Assembly (NCBI GenBank): GCA_022495005.1
Contig: JAGYXB010000687.1
Span: 1,612,001 to 1,676,000 of the forward strand
From: Rhyacophila brunnea
Taxonomy: Eukaryota; Arthropoda; Insecta; Trichoptera; Rhyacophilidae
Direction: 5' to 3'
DNA length: 64,000 nt
The notes below the pieces were generated by a model. The model ran no database searches and was not told where the DNA came from. It saw only the letters and a list, made by a program, of their open reading frames with translations. This document shows positions 23,196-35,931 of this stretch, piece by piece; the first letter of the stretch is position 1; each line of letters starts with the position of its first letter. The translations under genes and the position numbers were made by a program.

Positions 23196-23730
23196 ATATG
23201 TCACAGTTATAGATATGGTTGGGCCCTGTTATAACAATATACAAAGTGCGTCTCATAAGTACATATATTCATTATTTACCTATGTATTTTACAATTTTCT
23301 CATGTACAAAAGCAATAAAAAATTTAAAACTCTATCTTGCATATCCACTAGACATATACAGTAGACATAGTTACTATGTTAACGCCACAGGCAGAATAAC
23401 TTCCACTCCACGAAACTTACTTTCAAAAGTTGTATTTTATACTCTTTGTTGTATACCCTTTACTTTCTTGATTGCTCACCTCTTAAAATGTATCGCCATA
23501 AGTAGTGCACGGATTGCCTATCTTCATATGAAGTTACTGGGTGAGCCTGTTGTATACTACACATTTTCTTTAATAATAGAATTCTGCTACCCCTATTTCT
23601 GTCAAATCTCAGGTCCATGTGAACATATCTGTATTATCTTAATGAAAATATTTTTGAAATTAGCTAAGCTGAGATATTGTGATTTAAAAAAAATATTGTC
23701 TCAGAAAACAGCTTCATTGAAGGCTATAAA

Positions 23731-24216
23731 CCACAGGTTCTCAAACTTATTTCGACCATCGCCCACTTTGAGATTTAAAAAAAATCTAGTGCCCTCCATA
23801 TTTTTACTTACCTTACCTTTTTACATTACCATCTGTTGTGTATCTTAAAAACAGTTATTGCAAATATAATTTTTAAACATGCATTATTATATGGATATGA
23901 TAGATAGGGTGTGACCCATATCCTATTTCTGAGATCAAAGAATGTTTCAATGAGGAAATAAAACTCATACTTAATCATATTTAGAAGTATTTTTATTAAC
24001 ACAGCCGTATGTCGCCGCGTTCAGTAACTTGCAGCCGATTTCTCTTACTACGTACATGAAATATAAAGCTGCATCCACATTACTACATGCGTAAGTGACT
24101 CTAATTTAGCCGCATATACGAGACTCCAAGCATTCGAGTAGTAAATCACATTTCAAGTGGTGTTGTGTCACTCCAGCGTCCACAAGGGGGCGTTATCGCC
24201 CACTTTGAGAAAGACT
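23731..24216 (+). mobile_element. hAT-like MITE, 486 bp
   Basis: The left end CCACAGGTTCTCAAACTTAT then CGCCCACTTTGAG and the right end GGGGGCGTTATCGCCCACTT then TGAGAAAGACTG are flanked by GCTATAAA / GCTATAAG (23723-23730, 24217-24224). Seven of eight positions match, as in an ageing 8-bp duplication. The TTCTCAAACTTTTTCGACC-type end is common for hAT relatives. Confidence 0.7.
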
Positions 24217-24254
24217 GCTATAAGCGAATGTAGCATTGAAGTTAATGGGCCAAA

Positions 24255-24440
24255 CAAACCACACTCGCCCCATACTATAACAGCTCTTCTTATGGCGTAT
24301 TGCGAAGCCCTACGTATGGTTGTGAATCATCTGCACTGATTAGGGATGTCTTAGGAGCTCACCACACACTGAAGTGTACTAATACTGAGTTTAAGTGGCT
24401 TTGTTAATAGTGTACATGGTCCATGTAAGAGAGGAGCTAA
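24255..24440 (+). repeat. Dispersed repeat family F, copy 1
   Basis: AAGCCCTACGTATGGTTGTG, CACCACACACTGAAGTGTA, ACTGAGTTTAAGTGG and a CATGTAAGAGAGGAGC end match, with divergence, the copies at 27050-27400 and 37430-37800. No protein frame is shared by the copies. Confidence 0.55.
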
Positions 24441-25694
24441 TACGAAATTGCGCAAATAATCTAAGATACACATAATGCAACAATGGGATACATCATTTTA
24501 ACAGTGTGGTTTGTATTAGCTCATTGAATTGCCTGAAAAATGGTCGAACAGCCTGCGACGCTCCAGGAACTTGGTCGCGACTCATAGTTTGAGTGCCACT
24601 ATATTGGGGCATCGACAGAGTTAGTGATTAGATCACGTATTAGTTTTTGTCTACTTTTAGGCCTCGTTATTTTTTATTTATTCATTTACCCAGTTGGAAT
24701 TGATAAGCTCTGATACCTTTGGAATAGGAAAAAAATGTTAGACACGATATTACAAAATGTTTAACTTTCACGTTTTTTAATGAAGGGCCTGCTCTGCCTA
24801 CTTGCTTTAGAGAAATATATATTTGTATGATACAATTTGTACTGTTTTATTTAAGCGTTGACAACATTTAATAATATGTATAGACAAACGGACGGTTTTC
24901 ATTAATAATAACAGACAACGTGTGTAAATGGTAGACTTCTACTAAAGTAATGGAAAAATATTTTTAACTTGTCAATATGTCATTATTTTAACTAATTAAC
25001 AACACGCCAAATGAATAGGTTTTGCTATGAAATACAAACAATATGTATGTACGTGTAAAACTAATGTAAACGAGGACCCAATACAGCTTACGAAGACTGT
25101 AATAATTATTGTTGGATACAGTAGATTATGTTAGGTTTTGGTTTGTATTTAAGAACATTAATGACCTTTATGTACCCAATAACTTCGTCTTGAATACATT
25201 AATTACATTCGTTCATGAAATCAGTCTATTTTATAGTTTAAATTATTTTAAAAGGCGCATTCTATTGTAATTTCTTTAAGTAAATTATTTATGAATTTTT
25301 TTTTTTTAGTAATTTTTTACTAATTCAAAACACGGTTAATTTCCATCGCTTGTTTATGGTAATTTCACACTAATCCTTCATATTATTTAATTAGTAACTG
25401 TTAATTATTTGTAGAACGTTTATACGAAATACTTAAATATTTCCTAATACAAATATGTACCACCTTTTCTATATTTGTTCTGCCTATCATGAAGCAAGTA
25501 GGTATTATGTTCACCCATTGGTATCTAGTGGTCTTTATTTAAAGTAGTCAAATAGGTTGGTTTGGAGTTGACGATGATGACAGTAAATTCAATAAAAATC
25601 CACATTATGTGTATGGATGGGTTAAATTAATATCATATACAAAATATATAATCATTCCACAAATAAGACGATTAAAAGTGAAAATAATACCTAT

Positions 25695-25910
25695 ACTGCC
25701 CTACTAGTTTTTTTTACTTTACTATTAATTATTGGATTGCTTAGAGATAATCTCTTTAAATAGACAATGTACATTTTAGAGATTATGTCAAAACAATCCA
25801 ATAATAATTGTACACAATATAAGAGAAAATGTAGTTTAAAAGTTGGGTTATCATTTTACCAACTTAAAAACTTAAATACGATACTGCGTTTTTACTTAGC
25901 AGGGCAGTGT
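25695..25910. mobile_element. Short TIR element (ACTGCCCTACTA ends)
   Basis: ACTGCCCTACTAGTTTTTT at the left and TTTTTACTTAGCAGGGCAGT at the right are inverted relatives. Inside, ATTATTGGATTG and CAATCCAATAAT form a second stem with AGAGATAATCTCT near it. The target duplication is not clear. Confidence 0.6.
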
Positions 25911-26335
25911 ACTAATCGTGTGAAATCTAATTTTTTAAATAATTGAAATGTAAATTAATACATTGAATTGATTAAAAAGATATAGGTAGGTACACACAAC
26001 ACGAGATGAAAACGTAGGCATAATAAATGGCGATCAAACTTATTAATAACGAATAAAAAATATGTTGGAAAGATTATTTATTAATACTAATATTATCATG
26101 TATGAAACCTACTAGTAAAAACTCTTTTTATGTCAATATATTTTTATGAATTTCCATTAGTGTCAATAATAATTACTACCTACTAGTAGGCAATACATAC
26201 CTTATTTAACTATTGATTGAATATAATATCTTATATTAACATTGCTACGTAATTGGTGATATATAAAATATTTCCATTCTATCAATAGAAATGAAAAAAA
26301 AACAATATTTTAAATTACGAAAGTAATGCTATTTT

Positions 26336-26505
26336 TCGTAGTATATTCTTGGGTTTTCACCGTGTCTCCTTCTTCCTTCTTTACTCGACGTTTCGGGCTC
26401 GTTGCAGAGGCCATTATCAAGAGATAATGGCCTCTGCAACGAGCCCGAAACGTCGAGTAAAGAAGGAAGAAGGAGACACGGTGAAAACCCAAGAATATAC
26501 TACGA
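26336..26505. repeat. 83-bp perfect palindrome with a 4-base loop
   Basis: Arms 26336-26418 and 26423-26505 are exact reverse complements and the loop is AAGA. Each arm contains GGGTTTTCACCGTGTCTCCT, TTCTTCCTTCTTTACTCGAC and GTTTCGGGCTCGTTGCAGAG. The frames of 60-63 codons on both strands here are by-products of the symmetry. A diverged single-arm relative lies at 13596-13685. Confidence 0.95.
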
Positions 26506-27049
26506 TAAAAACAACCGTGAAAGCCTCAAACATTATATAATGCTATTTTTATCACCATGAAAGTGTTTTTCATATATATTCAATAATTTATCTTTCTACT
26601 GATAATTTTAATCTAAATTTCAATCATGCAAATACTTAGTATAAAATGCCTGTGTAGATGTTGTACAGTAGGTACTTAGATACCTTTGCAAACGTGTTAA
26701 TTGACATTTATTTATCTACCTATTTGTTTGGTTTATGGCTTATGAAAAACAAAAAAAAATATTCGTAACCTTCAAACTATTCCTCTAATATATGCAAATT
26801 GGTGAACAAACCTGATATTTGCACCTAGATATAATAATAACTAGTAGGTTGGTACCTATTATTTGCACAACATAATTTATGACTAACTAATAAGAAAGAT
26901 AATGCCTATCTAGTTGACAATAATTATTATTTAGTTACCTATATTAAAATATGGAAATACACGTGTTTGTTTATGTTCACAAGCGGAGCATTTGACCATC
27001 GTACCATATCAATGTAAGATGATTATATTAAACGTAGCCTCTCCAAACC

Positions 27050-27405
27050 AACCACTCGGCACCGCATTCGGTCTTAATCGGCTGGATCATGAGGCCCTAC
27101 GTTTGGTTGTAAAGCATCAGGACTAAGGTCGCCACGTATTCAAGTGTATGTTCTTTGACTCATTTTACTATGTTTTATCCGCTCATTCTAACAAAAAGTG
27201 CCCATGGGAGAGGAGCACTAGGCAGTTACTTAAAAAAATGACTCAAATTAATATATGTATATTATTTAAAAAAAAAAACTAAAATAATACTGACAGACAA
27301 AACTATTGAAGAGATCTTCACGACTGCGGTAAGATGCCGCATTTTTTTAAAGTAACAAAGTTGGCCTTTGTGGCGACCAAGACAGATCCGATGGGAAATT
27401 GGTTA
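27050..27405 (+). repeat. Dispersed repeat family F, copy 2
   Basis: CATGAGGCCCTACGTTTGG, GTCGCCACGTATTCAAGTG, AAAAAGTGCCCATGGGAGAG then GAAGAGATCTTCACGACTG and GGCCTTTGTGGCGACCA occur in the same order at 37430-37800. Shared order over more than 300 bases makes this a real repeat family. Class unknown. Confidence 0.65.
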
Positions 27406-27411
27406 GACTTT

Positions 27412-28013
27412 ATTAGGGATTGCAATACCGAATGAAAATGTGAATACCAGTTTTTCGGTATTTCTTAAACATTAAAAAAACAGAAGTAGGAGCTTATCAA
27501 TAAAAATATAGCTATTAAAATCATTTAAAAATATTATTTTATAGCAAAAACCTACATACCTACATTTATTATGTTGACATTTAAAAATATGTATTGATGG
27601 TAATTGTAGAACTAGTGATTTTTTACAAATAATTTGAATACCTATATTGATAATTTTAACAAAAGCCCTCAAAAGTTCATCAAGTGCAAATAAGTCCGGC
27701 TGCAGGAAAAGCTTCTTAAATTCCACGCTTGTATAGTCATTATTTCGAAATAATATTATGATAATTCATCGCGACAATTACTTATATAAATATATTTAAT
27801 GACATATGTTTTATTATTTTTTCACCTCTGTTGGATTCACTCAATATATTTGCATTTTAGCAGCACATCACTTCTAATTCATTTTCAAAAACGTAAACGA
27901 GTGTGCTTTCTTAATACCAAAAATCCCGGTATTTTGGATTTTTAAAACCGGTATTTCGGTATTGATTAATACTGGAATACCGGTTTTGAAATACCGATAT
28001 TGCAGTCCCTAGA
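27412..28013 (+). mobile_element. hAT-like element with CAATACCG ends, about 600 bp
   Basis: The left end TAGGGATTGCAATACCGAAT and the right end ATACCGATATTGCAGTCCCT with AG form inverted termini. The right ~215 bases match the fragment at 10411-10624. No matching target duplication was visible. No transposase frame is seen; the longest frame inside (84 codons, minus) has no known motif. Confidence 0.7.
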
Positions 28014-28383
28014 TCGGATGCAATGATTAATTAGACTACATTTTGCAATTATTATTTAATACAACATTGATATAGTGACTTAAACCCAGTAATAAAAGAG
28101 ACTTTGTCGCACTGGAAAGAGTTTCCAAAGAAAATGGGACTCCCAGTCAATCAAACCGATCCAAAATACCTCTTTTCGAGTGAGGCTTCTTCAAGGCCAT
28201 CACTCGAAATTTCATCAATAGGTACATAGAAAACAAGTTGAGTAATCAACACACATTTTTCATTAAGTGAGTATTAAACATGTCAATGGACGAGCTATTT
28301 CAGAATGAAATTAATAAAACAGACATGATTTGAAAACATTTCATGTATATATTATATTATTATTTTTATATATATATATATTA

Positions 28384-28592
28384 TTTTTGTCCGATCCTAA
28401 TAAGATCATAATATGGACCTCCACAAACTAGAGGTTTGTATTAAAAGATTTTGTTTTTACGATAAATGGATGCCAGTCACTTGCTCAACCTATTAGGTCA
28501 ATACTCCGACTCATACACAAATTGAAAAACAATTATATGTGTATTTGCCAGACCTAGGATTCGAACCTGGGTCTGACAAATACACGTATATA
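28384..28592 (-). repeat. tRNA-headed SINE, head incomplete
   Basis: On the minus strand it runs from CAGACCCAGGTTCGAATCCT (B box) through CAATTTGTGTATGAG and GGTTGAGCAAGTGACTGGC to GATCTTATTAGGATCGGAC. The order matches 31634-31871. The A-box part is lost. Confidence 0.7.
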
Positions 28593-28809
28593 TTATACCA
28601 ACTAGAAAAATCTTTTTTGAACAAAATATTACACCCACTGGATTCACGGCAAGGTGCTTTTCCAATTATTAAGCTATTGGTTCCTACTTAATTACGATGA
28701 ATTTAACTAGAAGTCCTTACATGAAATGCTTATCAAATTGCGCTAATATAATAATAAAGCATATTGGCGCGAATCCGTAGAATAGGTAGATTTCAAATTA
28801 TGTTTGTAT

Positions 28810-28905
28810 GTTCAATTTAGAGAATATTACATTCTCAAATCTTGTGAATTATTGGTTGAATAAAAGAGTTTATTAAAAAATCAATTAATCATTTATAATG
28901 TCGTA
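28810..28905 (+). repeat. Repeat shared with 33440-33540
   Basis: TTACATTCTCAAATCTTGTG, GGTTGAATAAAAGAG and TTTATTAAAAAATC match TTACATTCTCAAAATCTTGA, CGTTGAATAAAAGAA and TTTATTAAGAATTTTTC at 33455-33520. Probably the 3' part of another SINE-like family. Confidence 0.5.
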
Positions 28906-29546
28906 GAAAAGGTCGACTACCCTGATAATATAAGGGCGAGATTAAATAGTCAAACACCGTAATTATAGTACACTGATAGGTTTAATTACGATTGCATATA
29001 GATATTATTTTCATTTATATTTTTCACATCCAGAAATGATAAAATGTATGATAATATACATATTATATTACATTCGGATATTCGATTTCTTGGTTAGCAA
29101 CTCGCAATATTTTGGGTGGAGTTTTTTTTATGAAATATCAACACTATTGATTGACAAAAAAACAGGTGTGTTAAATTTATTGTTTTCCATTAAAACCCCC
29201 TGTGCATATTTCACATAATGTAAATGAGATGGCAATAACTATTTTATTTTGAAACAATTTTAAGGATAAGCTACATGAATAATTTATGTAGGTTTATTTT
29301 TTCCTCACATCAGAAGTGATCAAACCCCCCGATTGCTATGTTTACTATTTTATAAATCCGCGTCAATATTGAAATAAGTGTAGTCACTGTATTACTTGTA
29401 GATTAATTTAGAGAATAATACGACACGAGGTAACTATACTGATGACCATTACCATGATATACCGACGTGAAATAAATAGTCAAAAACATGAATTATTACT
29501 AATCGGGTTTCAAATTACTGTTACCCCATTAAGGGTGATGCTTCTA

Positions 29547-30165
29547 CCTACCAGAGGCACCTAGCGGAAAAATACGAAGCTTGCAATTTGAGACATTTTT
29601 TGATAATTTAGAATTTCAACTGTATTAAGGTTCAAATAGACTATATGACGATCGGGCACATATATGCTAAGAGCGTTTTAGTGTCTATGATCAAATCTAT
29701 GCCATTCCGACATTTATACATACATATTGTATGACAGCTATGACATCGTATTTACACTCTGTGACACCCTGTGACACAGGACGCCAACATAAGAAACGGA
29801 TTTTTCGACATATATATGACCGATCGTCATAGAGTGTATTTGAAGCATTAATTAATAAATATGTATCTGAAACATTAAAAAGAAAAATATTTTTTATTTT
29901 AAGTCAAAAATAAACTTACAATATTTGTAAAAAAATGTTAAAAATGTGAATTTGTCTAAGGACCGAATCGTATCATTACATTATATTTTATGGTCATATT
30001 TATTATTAAAATTTAGTTTATTAAGTTTCCAAATTTTCCTCGTAAAGATTTTTGACTAATTCATAGTTTTAATAATATTTTTTTATATTTCAGTATTTAA
30101 AAAAAAACATCGATTTTATAAAAATATAAATATGTATAACTTGAAATCTTTTTTTATTTCAGTGC
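29547..30165 (-). repeat. Family B repeat, reversed copy with a nested insertion
   Basis: It starts AGAGGCACCTAGCGGAAAAA and runs through GCAAGCTTCGTATTTTTC (minus strand), the TATGTATCTGAAA block and the GACTAATTCATAG block, to ATAACTTGAAATCTTTTT. This is the mirror of the cluster at 6290-8085. A 218-base MITE interrupts it at 29629-29846. Confidence 0.8.
29629..29846. mobile_element. Nested MITE inside a family B repeat
   Basis: Ends TTCAAATAGACTATATGACG then ATCGG, and the inverted TTCAAATACACTCTATGACG then ATCGG, agree at 23 of 25 bases. The host repeat is uninterrupted in the 6-8 kb copies (CTGT-ATTAATTAATAA). Here ATTAA occurs on both sides (29624-29628, 29847-29851), so the target duplication is ATTAA or TTAA. 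Confidence 0.85.
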
Positions 30166-30339
30166 AGTGTCTGTATAATATATTAAATAATTTAAAAAAA
30201 ATACCGAGGGGTAGTTAATAATGAGTGTAAAGTACAGCGTGTATACACGTTCATTTTCTACGGCCGGCCTTATGCGCACGGAATTGTGAAGCACGTAAAC
30301 ACGCATGTGGCATTTAATTTTATAATTACCGCAGTTTTT

Positions 30340-30900
30340 TATGATTTTCGTTCGATAGGACATGGGCCGGAATGCAGACGTGGGCACGACCATCAAGTCG
30401 CTGAACACGTCCTCTGGGCCTGCCCGTTGACGGGATCCGACCGAGCGGAGCTGTTTGCCTGGGTACGTCCACACACAGGCCCGATTAGCCACGCCGACTT
30501 GATATCAAGCAAGGCCAACTTTGAGGCATTTGAAAAATTTGCTGCGTCATATGGAGGACGGAATAATTCCGATCTCTCCTTAGATTCATCACTTTCGACT
30601 CCTGACTCATCTGATTCGACAGAGTTTCAGTACACGGGTACAGAGGACACTCCATGTCATTAAAGATAAATGACAAGATTCAAGTCAAGATTCTTTTTAT
30701 TTTCTAAAACTCTTCAAGCACTTAGGTGCATGGTTACTACATCAGTCCCGTGCAGCATCGCTTCGGGACAAGGAAGTGTGGCACTAAAATATTTTCATTC
30801 TGACACGTTTATAGTGTCATGGAAGGCGGCCGTGCACAAACCGCGGCTGCATATACATGGCGGGTGGAGATGGGGCAACTCAAATCATATATTTAGCTAA
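30340..30900 (+). pseudogene. LINE ORF2 C terminus and 3' UTR (copy 1)
   Basis: The + strand encodes GPECRRGHDHQVAEHVLWAC with PLTGSDRAELFAWVRP, a Cys/His zinc-knuckle-like motif common near the end of LINE ORF2. A Ser/Asp-rich tail follows to a stop at 30663. The following ~240 bases (GTGCATGGTTACTACATCAG, CCGTGCAGCATCGCTTCGGG) recur at 47700-47905, which identifies them as a 3' UTR. The RT domain is absent: a 5'-truncated insertion. Confidence 0.78.
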
Positions 30901-31633
30901 CTCCAGGTCAAAGATATGCACTTTATTTATTCGTCTAGGTTACGAGACATAATATACAAAATATAAAAAATGTCAGTTGGTTCCGTTGTGCTTATAGCCT
31001 TATGATGTCAGTTACGTACCCATTTGAATCGATACTTCACTATTCCAAAAATATTTATATATCATAAGTATCTATATAAATATATCAGAAAAAATATTCA
31101 ATAAAAGAAAATAAAACCCCATAATTGTTTTGTAAATGTTATAAATTGATTTCTTCCACAGCGCGTGATATGACTGAAAAACTCATTTTATAAAAAAGAT
31201 AAAGACAAATACTCGTCATGTAACGAAAATATTTTGTTTATTGTATCTTTTCAGTGGTTCAAATCATAATATTATACAAGTGCATTATAGTTCTCGAAAT
31301 CTGACAACCTCAGTTATCTTATCTAAAGATTTTATTTTCTTGTCAAAAGTACAGTAAAATAATGTTTTCTACGAATATATATTATGTAGGTACGCATTTG
31401 AGAAAGTCGACGTATTAACATATTATTTTGGATTACGCAGCACTCCTCAAAATGACACCAGATAAGAATTTAATAAATTAATTCTTTGATGATGGATGGT
31501 CTAATAGAAAATGAAAATGGTCCCGCGATACTACGCACTACCAATAAAACCAATAAATCCATAATATAATCTCTATTACTAAACAGTCACCTCAAAATTT
31601 AAGATTTTATACCAATTGTTGCTCTCCCTTTAT

Positions 31634-31871
31634 GCCCACGATGGCCGTGCGGCTAAAGCGTCGGCCTATAGCGTCGTGGGTCCCAGGTTCTAATCTTGGG
31701 TCTGGCAAGTACACAATATATTGTTTTTCAATTTGTGTATGAGTAGGAATATAGACATAAAAGGTTGAGCAAGTGGCTGACATCTATTTCTCGTAAAAAC
31801 TAAATCTGTTACTGCAAGCCTCCACTCCTTAAAGGCCCATATTATGATCTTATTAGGGTCGGACATGGTCG
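31634..31871 (+). repeat. tRNA-headed SINE, most complete copy
   Basis: The head begins GATGGCCGTGCGGCTAAAG (A box) and GTCCCAGGTTCTAATCTTGG (B box, from GGTTCGAATC). The body CAATTTGTGTATGAGTAGG, GGTTGAGCAAGTGGCTGAC and the tail GATCTTATTAGGGTCGGACA are shared with 28384 and 63597, both in reverse. No poly(A) tail is seen. Confidence 0.82.
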
Positions 31872-33384
31872 TTGCTCTCCTGTATGCATTTTTTGACCTA
31901 TACATACAAAACTTGTAGCAAGGCGCACTGTTTTATAGTCAGGCCGTGTCACGAAACTAACCTTCGATAGTAGTGTTAGGCACTGCTCACAATTCGAATA
32001 CAATATAGTAAACTGTTTGTAGAATATGGATGACTGTTGCATTTTGAAATAAATGGTTGGTAATAATTTAAACAAAAGGTGCAATCGAAAATCTTCATTT
32101 ATTGCAAATAGTTTACCGCATTCCATTCGAAGATAATCGTATCTCAAAAAAAAAGAGAAGATGATAGGTGTATTTGAAATAAATCTGTAGAAATGAGTCT
32201 TTAGAACCGTATGTGAACATTACATGTTGCGAGGAATGCAGAACCACGAATCGTGTGTGTATACTATATAGTGATCCCTTTAATAGTCTAACCATCTGTA
32301 AAAGAGGAGCAATTCGGTATGTCAAGCCATGTCTTCTAAAGGCGAGATAGATCTAACCACACAATATATTCTTCTTCAATGTACCGGAAGGGAAAAGTAG
32401 GATCGGGCCAAGGGTGGTTTAACCCGATACTCTAAGTGCACACGGTAGGGACCGTCAAATTAAAACAGAATGTTAAAAAATATATCAATCAAAAATAACC
32501 AAATTCATTTGGAAAATATCAAGATGATATTCTTGAAATATTATGGAACTGTTACAATATAATCACGCAGTAAGTATTTAAGTAAATTTCGCATTAAAAT
32601 ATAATCATTTTTGGTCCACTGTCTTCTCTGGAAACTGGAATGGTTCTTGGATGCTACCACAACCCTCGTTTGTCTATAATTCTGAGTATGTTTTCTCTAG
32701 GTCGGATTTTTTTTTAAATATAGGGATACATTTAATATTTTATAGTTTTGCAACGTACAATATATAGTAGTTACCTAATTCGTTTTTTTAACACATTATA
32801 AATTTAAAAAAATCATTTTTGTTAATTTAAATGTGTAAGTATTAATAGTATTAAATTTATTTATTTGTTAATACGCTTTCTATAATATAAAATATATTCT
32901 TTCGTTGTTTATTTTAAAATATTGTTGTTTTGATTTTTCCATGTTTGTTTTTATCCATTCATACAGTAATTAAGTACCTCTTATCTATATTATGGATTAT
33001 CAGGTACATAATTATACTCTCTGCTTGAAATTTGCACTGATAAGGAACAAGTAGGAAGGTCATGCTGCAAAACTGAAAGAAAATTGTGTGTCAAGCTACA
33101 ATATATAGTTTCATTGGATGTATAGTATAAAATAAGCGGGACCGCATCGTCTATAGTGCGAAATGTACATTGTACAAAGACAGCCTAATTTAGAGGGCGG
33201 CAAAAAATGCGTCACTAAACCTAAAATATTGGTTTTAGCGAAGTCATTTTGTATGATCGAAATATTACTTTATTTTTTAGACATTTATAATAAAATATTT
33301 CATGTAGATTGACTAAGCTAATTTTATATACCTAGTACATAACTTTAAAACACCACAGATAATAATATATACCCACCAGAAAAA

Positions 33385-33445
33385 ATCATATTTGACAATG
33401 TTCGATGGGATTTGAACCCATATAACTGGCATCGCGCCAACCAAT
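33385..33445 (-). repeat. tRNA-like SINE head
   Basis: On the minus strand GTTGGCGCGATGCCAGTTAT is followed by ATGGGTTCAAATCCCATCGA, a good B box with a T-arm-like stem. An acceptor stem is not formed. It is followed on the + side by the repeat shared with 28810-28905. Confidence 0.55.
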
Positions 33446-33961
33446 ATACGGAATGTTACATTCTCAAAATCTTGAGAACTATTCGTTGAATAAAAGAAAT
33501 GGTTTATTAAGAATTTTTCAAAAGTTATTAATGAATATGAAGTAAGTACATACACACATTAACTGTAATGGTTATCTGGGAAAATATGTATAACTTTTGA
33601 TAATTCACATGTTTTTTTTAATTGAATTAGAGAAAGGAATGGAGGCTTTTTAATTTGCAGAGGGATAGGCGAGTCTCTGGAGACGGTCCTGAAAAAAACT
33701 AATTTTTCCACATTTATTTATCAAAATCACAACACATGAAAATTACAATAATAGAAATAAGGACTAATAGAATTATTGTTAAGTTATTTTCCATTGCGAA
33801 TTCATTTATAGCAAACTTCAGGACATTGTCGCCCGCATTTGTCAAGTCGCCTAACATTTAAACACACTTTTAGACTGATTCGAAAATCCTACGTAAATTA
33901 ATAAATGTGAAGAGATTGGGAAAAATAAACCATTTAATTTGATCTGAATTGACGGTATATT

Positions 33962-34632
33962 GTTTTTTAATTGCTAAGTACACCGATACAAATATGAAGC
34001 TTGGTTGATTTGTTCCAAGGCGTCGATGCATGCAGCACTGCACATGGATTTGGTGTTAGCCGCATTCAGATGAAGACCCACACGTTTCGAGTTCGCGGCG
34101 AGCCTGTTCACGGTTACCTCTAACCGTTCGATCGTCGAGTCAAACACGACTGCGTCATCTGCATACTCCAAGTCGCACAGTCTTTCTTCGCATAGATCGG
34201 TTGTGTCATCATGATGTAGGCGTATCGCACTGTCGGGGTGAACCGTCTTACGCATTATGAAATCCATCATGATGATAAAAAGAAAGGGCGCAAGTACACC
34301 TCCTTGCTTGACTCCTGACGTGATTTTAAAGAGGTCAGAGGATGTTCCGGCTGCTCTCACGCGACACTCTGTATTGGTGTAGAGAGCACTTATCACGGCG
34401 ACCAGTTTCCGTGGGACACCATAGCTTAGCAGAATTTACCACAGAGGTTCACGATGAGGACTGTCAAATGCCTTTTCATAGTCCACGAAGCAGCAGGCGA
34501 CAGGTATATTCATCTCTTGGTACTGTTGCAGGAGGCATCGGAGAGTTAAAATATGCTCCGAGCAGGACTTCCCCGGGACAAAGCCACTCTGCTGCGCAAG
34601 CAAAACTTCCAGCAATCACCAGACTTCAATAG
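33962..34632 (-). pseudogene. LINE reverse transcriptase domain, part, with one stop
   Basis: The minus strand encodes GFVPGKSCSEHILTLRCLLQ, CCFVDYEKAFDSPHREPLW, a stop (TAA near 34440), then YGVPRKLVAVISALYT, TSGVKQGGVLAPFLFIIMMD and LCDLEYADDAVVFDSTIERL. These are the central RT motifs of non-LTR elements: FVDYEKAFD, GVKQGxxLxPxLF and the catalytic YADD. The N-terminal endonuclease and the C-terminal part are missing, so it is a decayed internal piece. The frame 33974-34396 alone is 140 codons. Confidence 0.88.
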
Positions 34633-35931
34633 TTTTAGAAGGTTTATAATTAAAATTGATGTGCGTACAAATTAATGTAATCATGGGTTTGTACATGGAT
34701 ATTGTATGCCCAGAATTTGCCAATATTGAATAATTATAATGCACTAAAAACCCGTTTGCACCATGCTGTAAAAAAAAGATGTTTCAGAAGATTATTTCAT
34801 TCAAATATACCTATGTCGACCTAGCTTTCGATTTTCGATTCAAATTTTTAAATTTAGATTTTTTAAACATACGAAACTGGTTATTAAACATCTTTATATT
34901 AATTCATCGATTGATAATATTATAATCAATACTACATTTATGATAACTTGATAACATTACTCTGTACTATTTATAAACGCATAATGTTCACAAGAGCATC
35001 CATTAACGTAAATTATTAATACATACTTACAGGGAAATGATCATGATGTAGAGATAATTTAATTGGATATTTTACCTAACTTAAGTATATTTATGTTTTA
35101 TAATGTACACGATGCTGCATCGACGGCGTGGCTGTTATCATTAATATACAAATTATTTATTAAAGAAGGTCTTTGACCTCGCTTTACAGAATAGATAGCA
35201 ATGATATAATCAAGGTTTATGTAACTCTAAGCAAGAATCTATTTGGCGCGAGATTTAAAAAAAAAATCATTGGATTATTCTGTTGACAGTTACATTTTGA
35301 CAGAATTAAAAGCCTAATTGATAATGTGAGACTTAATGAATATGTCATTTTCTTAAATTCCTGACTAAGATAAAACTGTTACATATACAAGACGTTTTTA
35401 AAATTTCATCTGATTTTCTTTTTAATTCATTTTTCGGATAAATAATCTTGATTATGAAAAATATTAACAACTGAATGAATAGTTTCAGGGTTATTCATAT
35501 TTACATACGTATTCCATACTTCTGCAGGTGTCAGTCTGTGATTTTAAAGTACCTATTTTATTTTTGATCAGCATTTTGATTATTTCAATGATATCAAAAC
35601 AATACATATAGTTTTGTTTTTAATTTTTGTTTATCAGTTTTCTCCGTCAATGAAATTTGCACATGTTATTGACAATGTTATTATTATATTATCATTATCA
35701 GCAGAGTTTCATCTCAATATCTCATAAAATTATGACATTTCAAGATAGAACAGTTCATCACGAATAGGTGAAATAGTCAATAAATTAGTAGATACATTAC
35801 AGTAAAATCGAATCGCAGTATATTACCCGTCCCATTATGACATATATTATGCTGCTCCCGCCTGAGGTTATGCTAATCCTACAAAACATTTGAAAACACT
35901 TCAAACTATATAAAACAAATTTCTTATGATG

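Noticed and set aside
23219..23848. A 209-codon + strand open frame, the longest in the window
   Set aside because: It starts at TTG, is hydrophobic and AT-driven, has no motif, and runs across the left end and duplication of the MITE at 23731. Treated as chance.
26310..26540. Two almost identical 60-63 codon frames on opposite strands
   Set aside because: They are the mirror images created by the perfect palindrome, not genes.
28341..28386. TA-rich runs as regulatory or promoter sites
   Set aside because: Similar AT runs occur throughout the window; nothing sets these apart.
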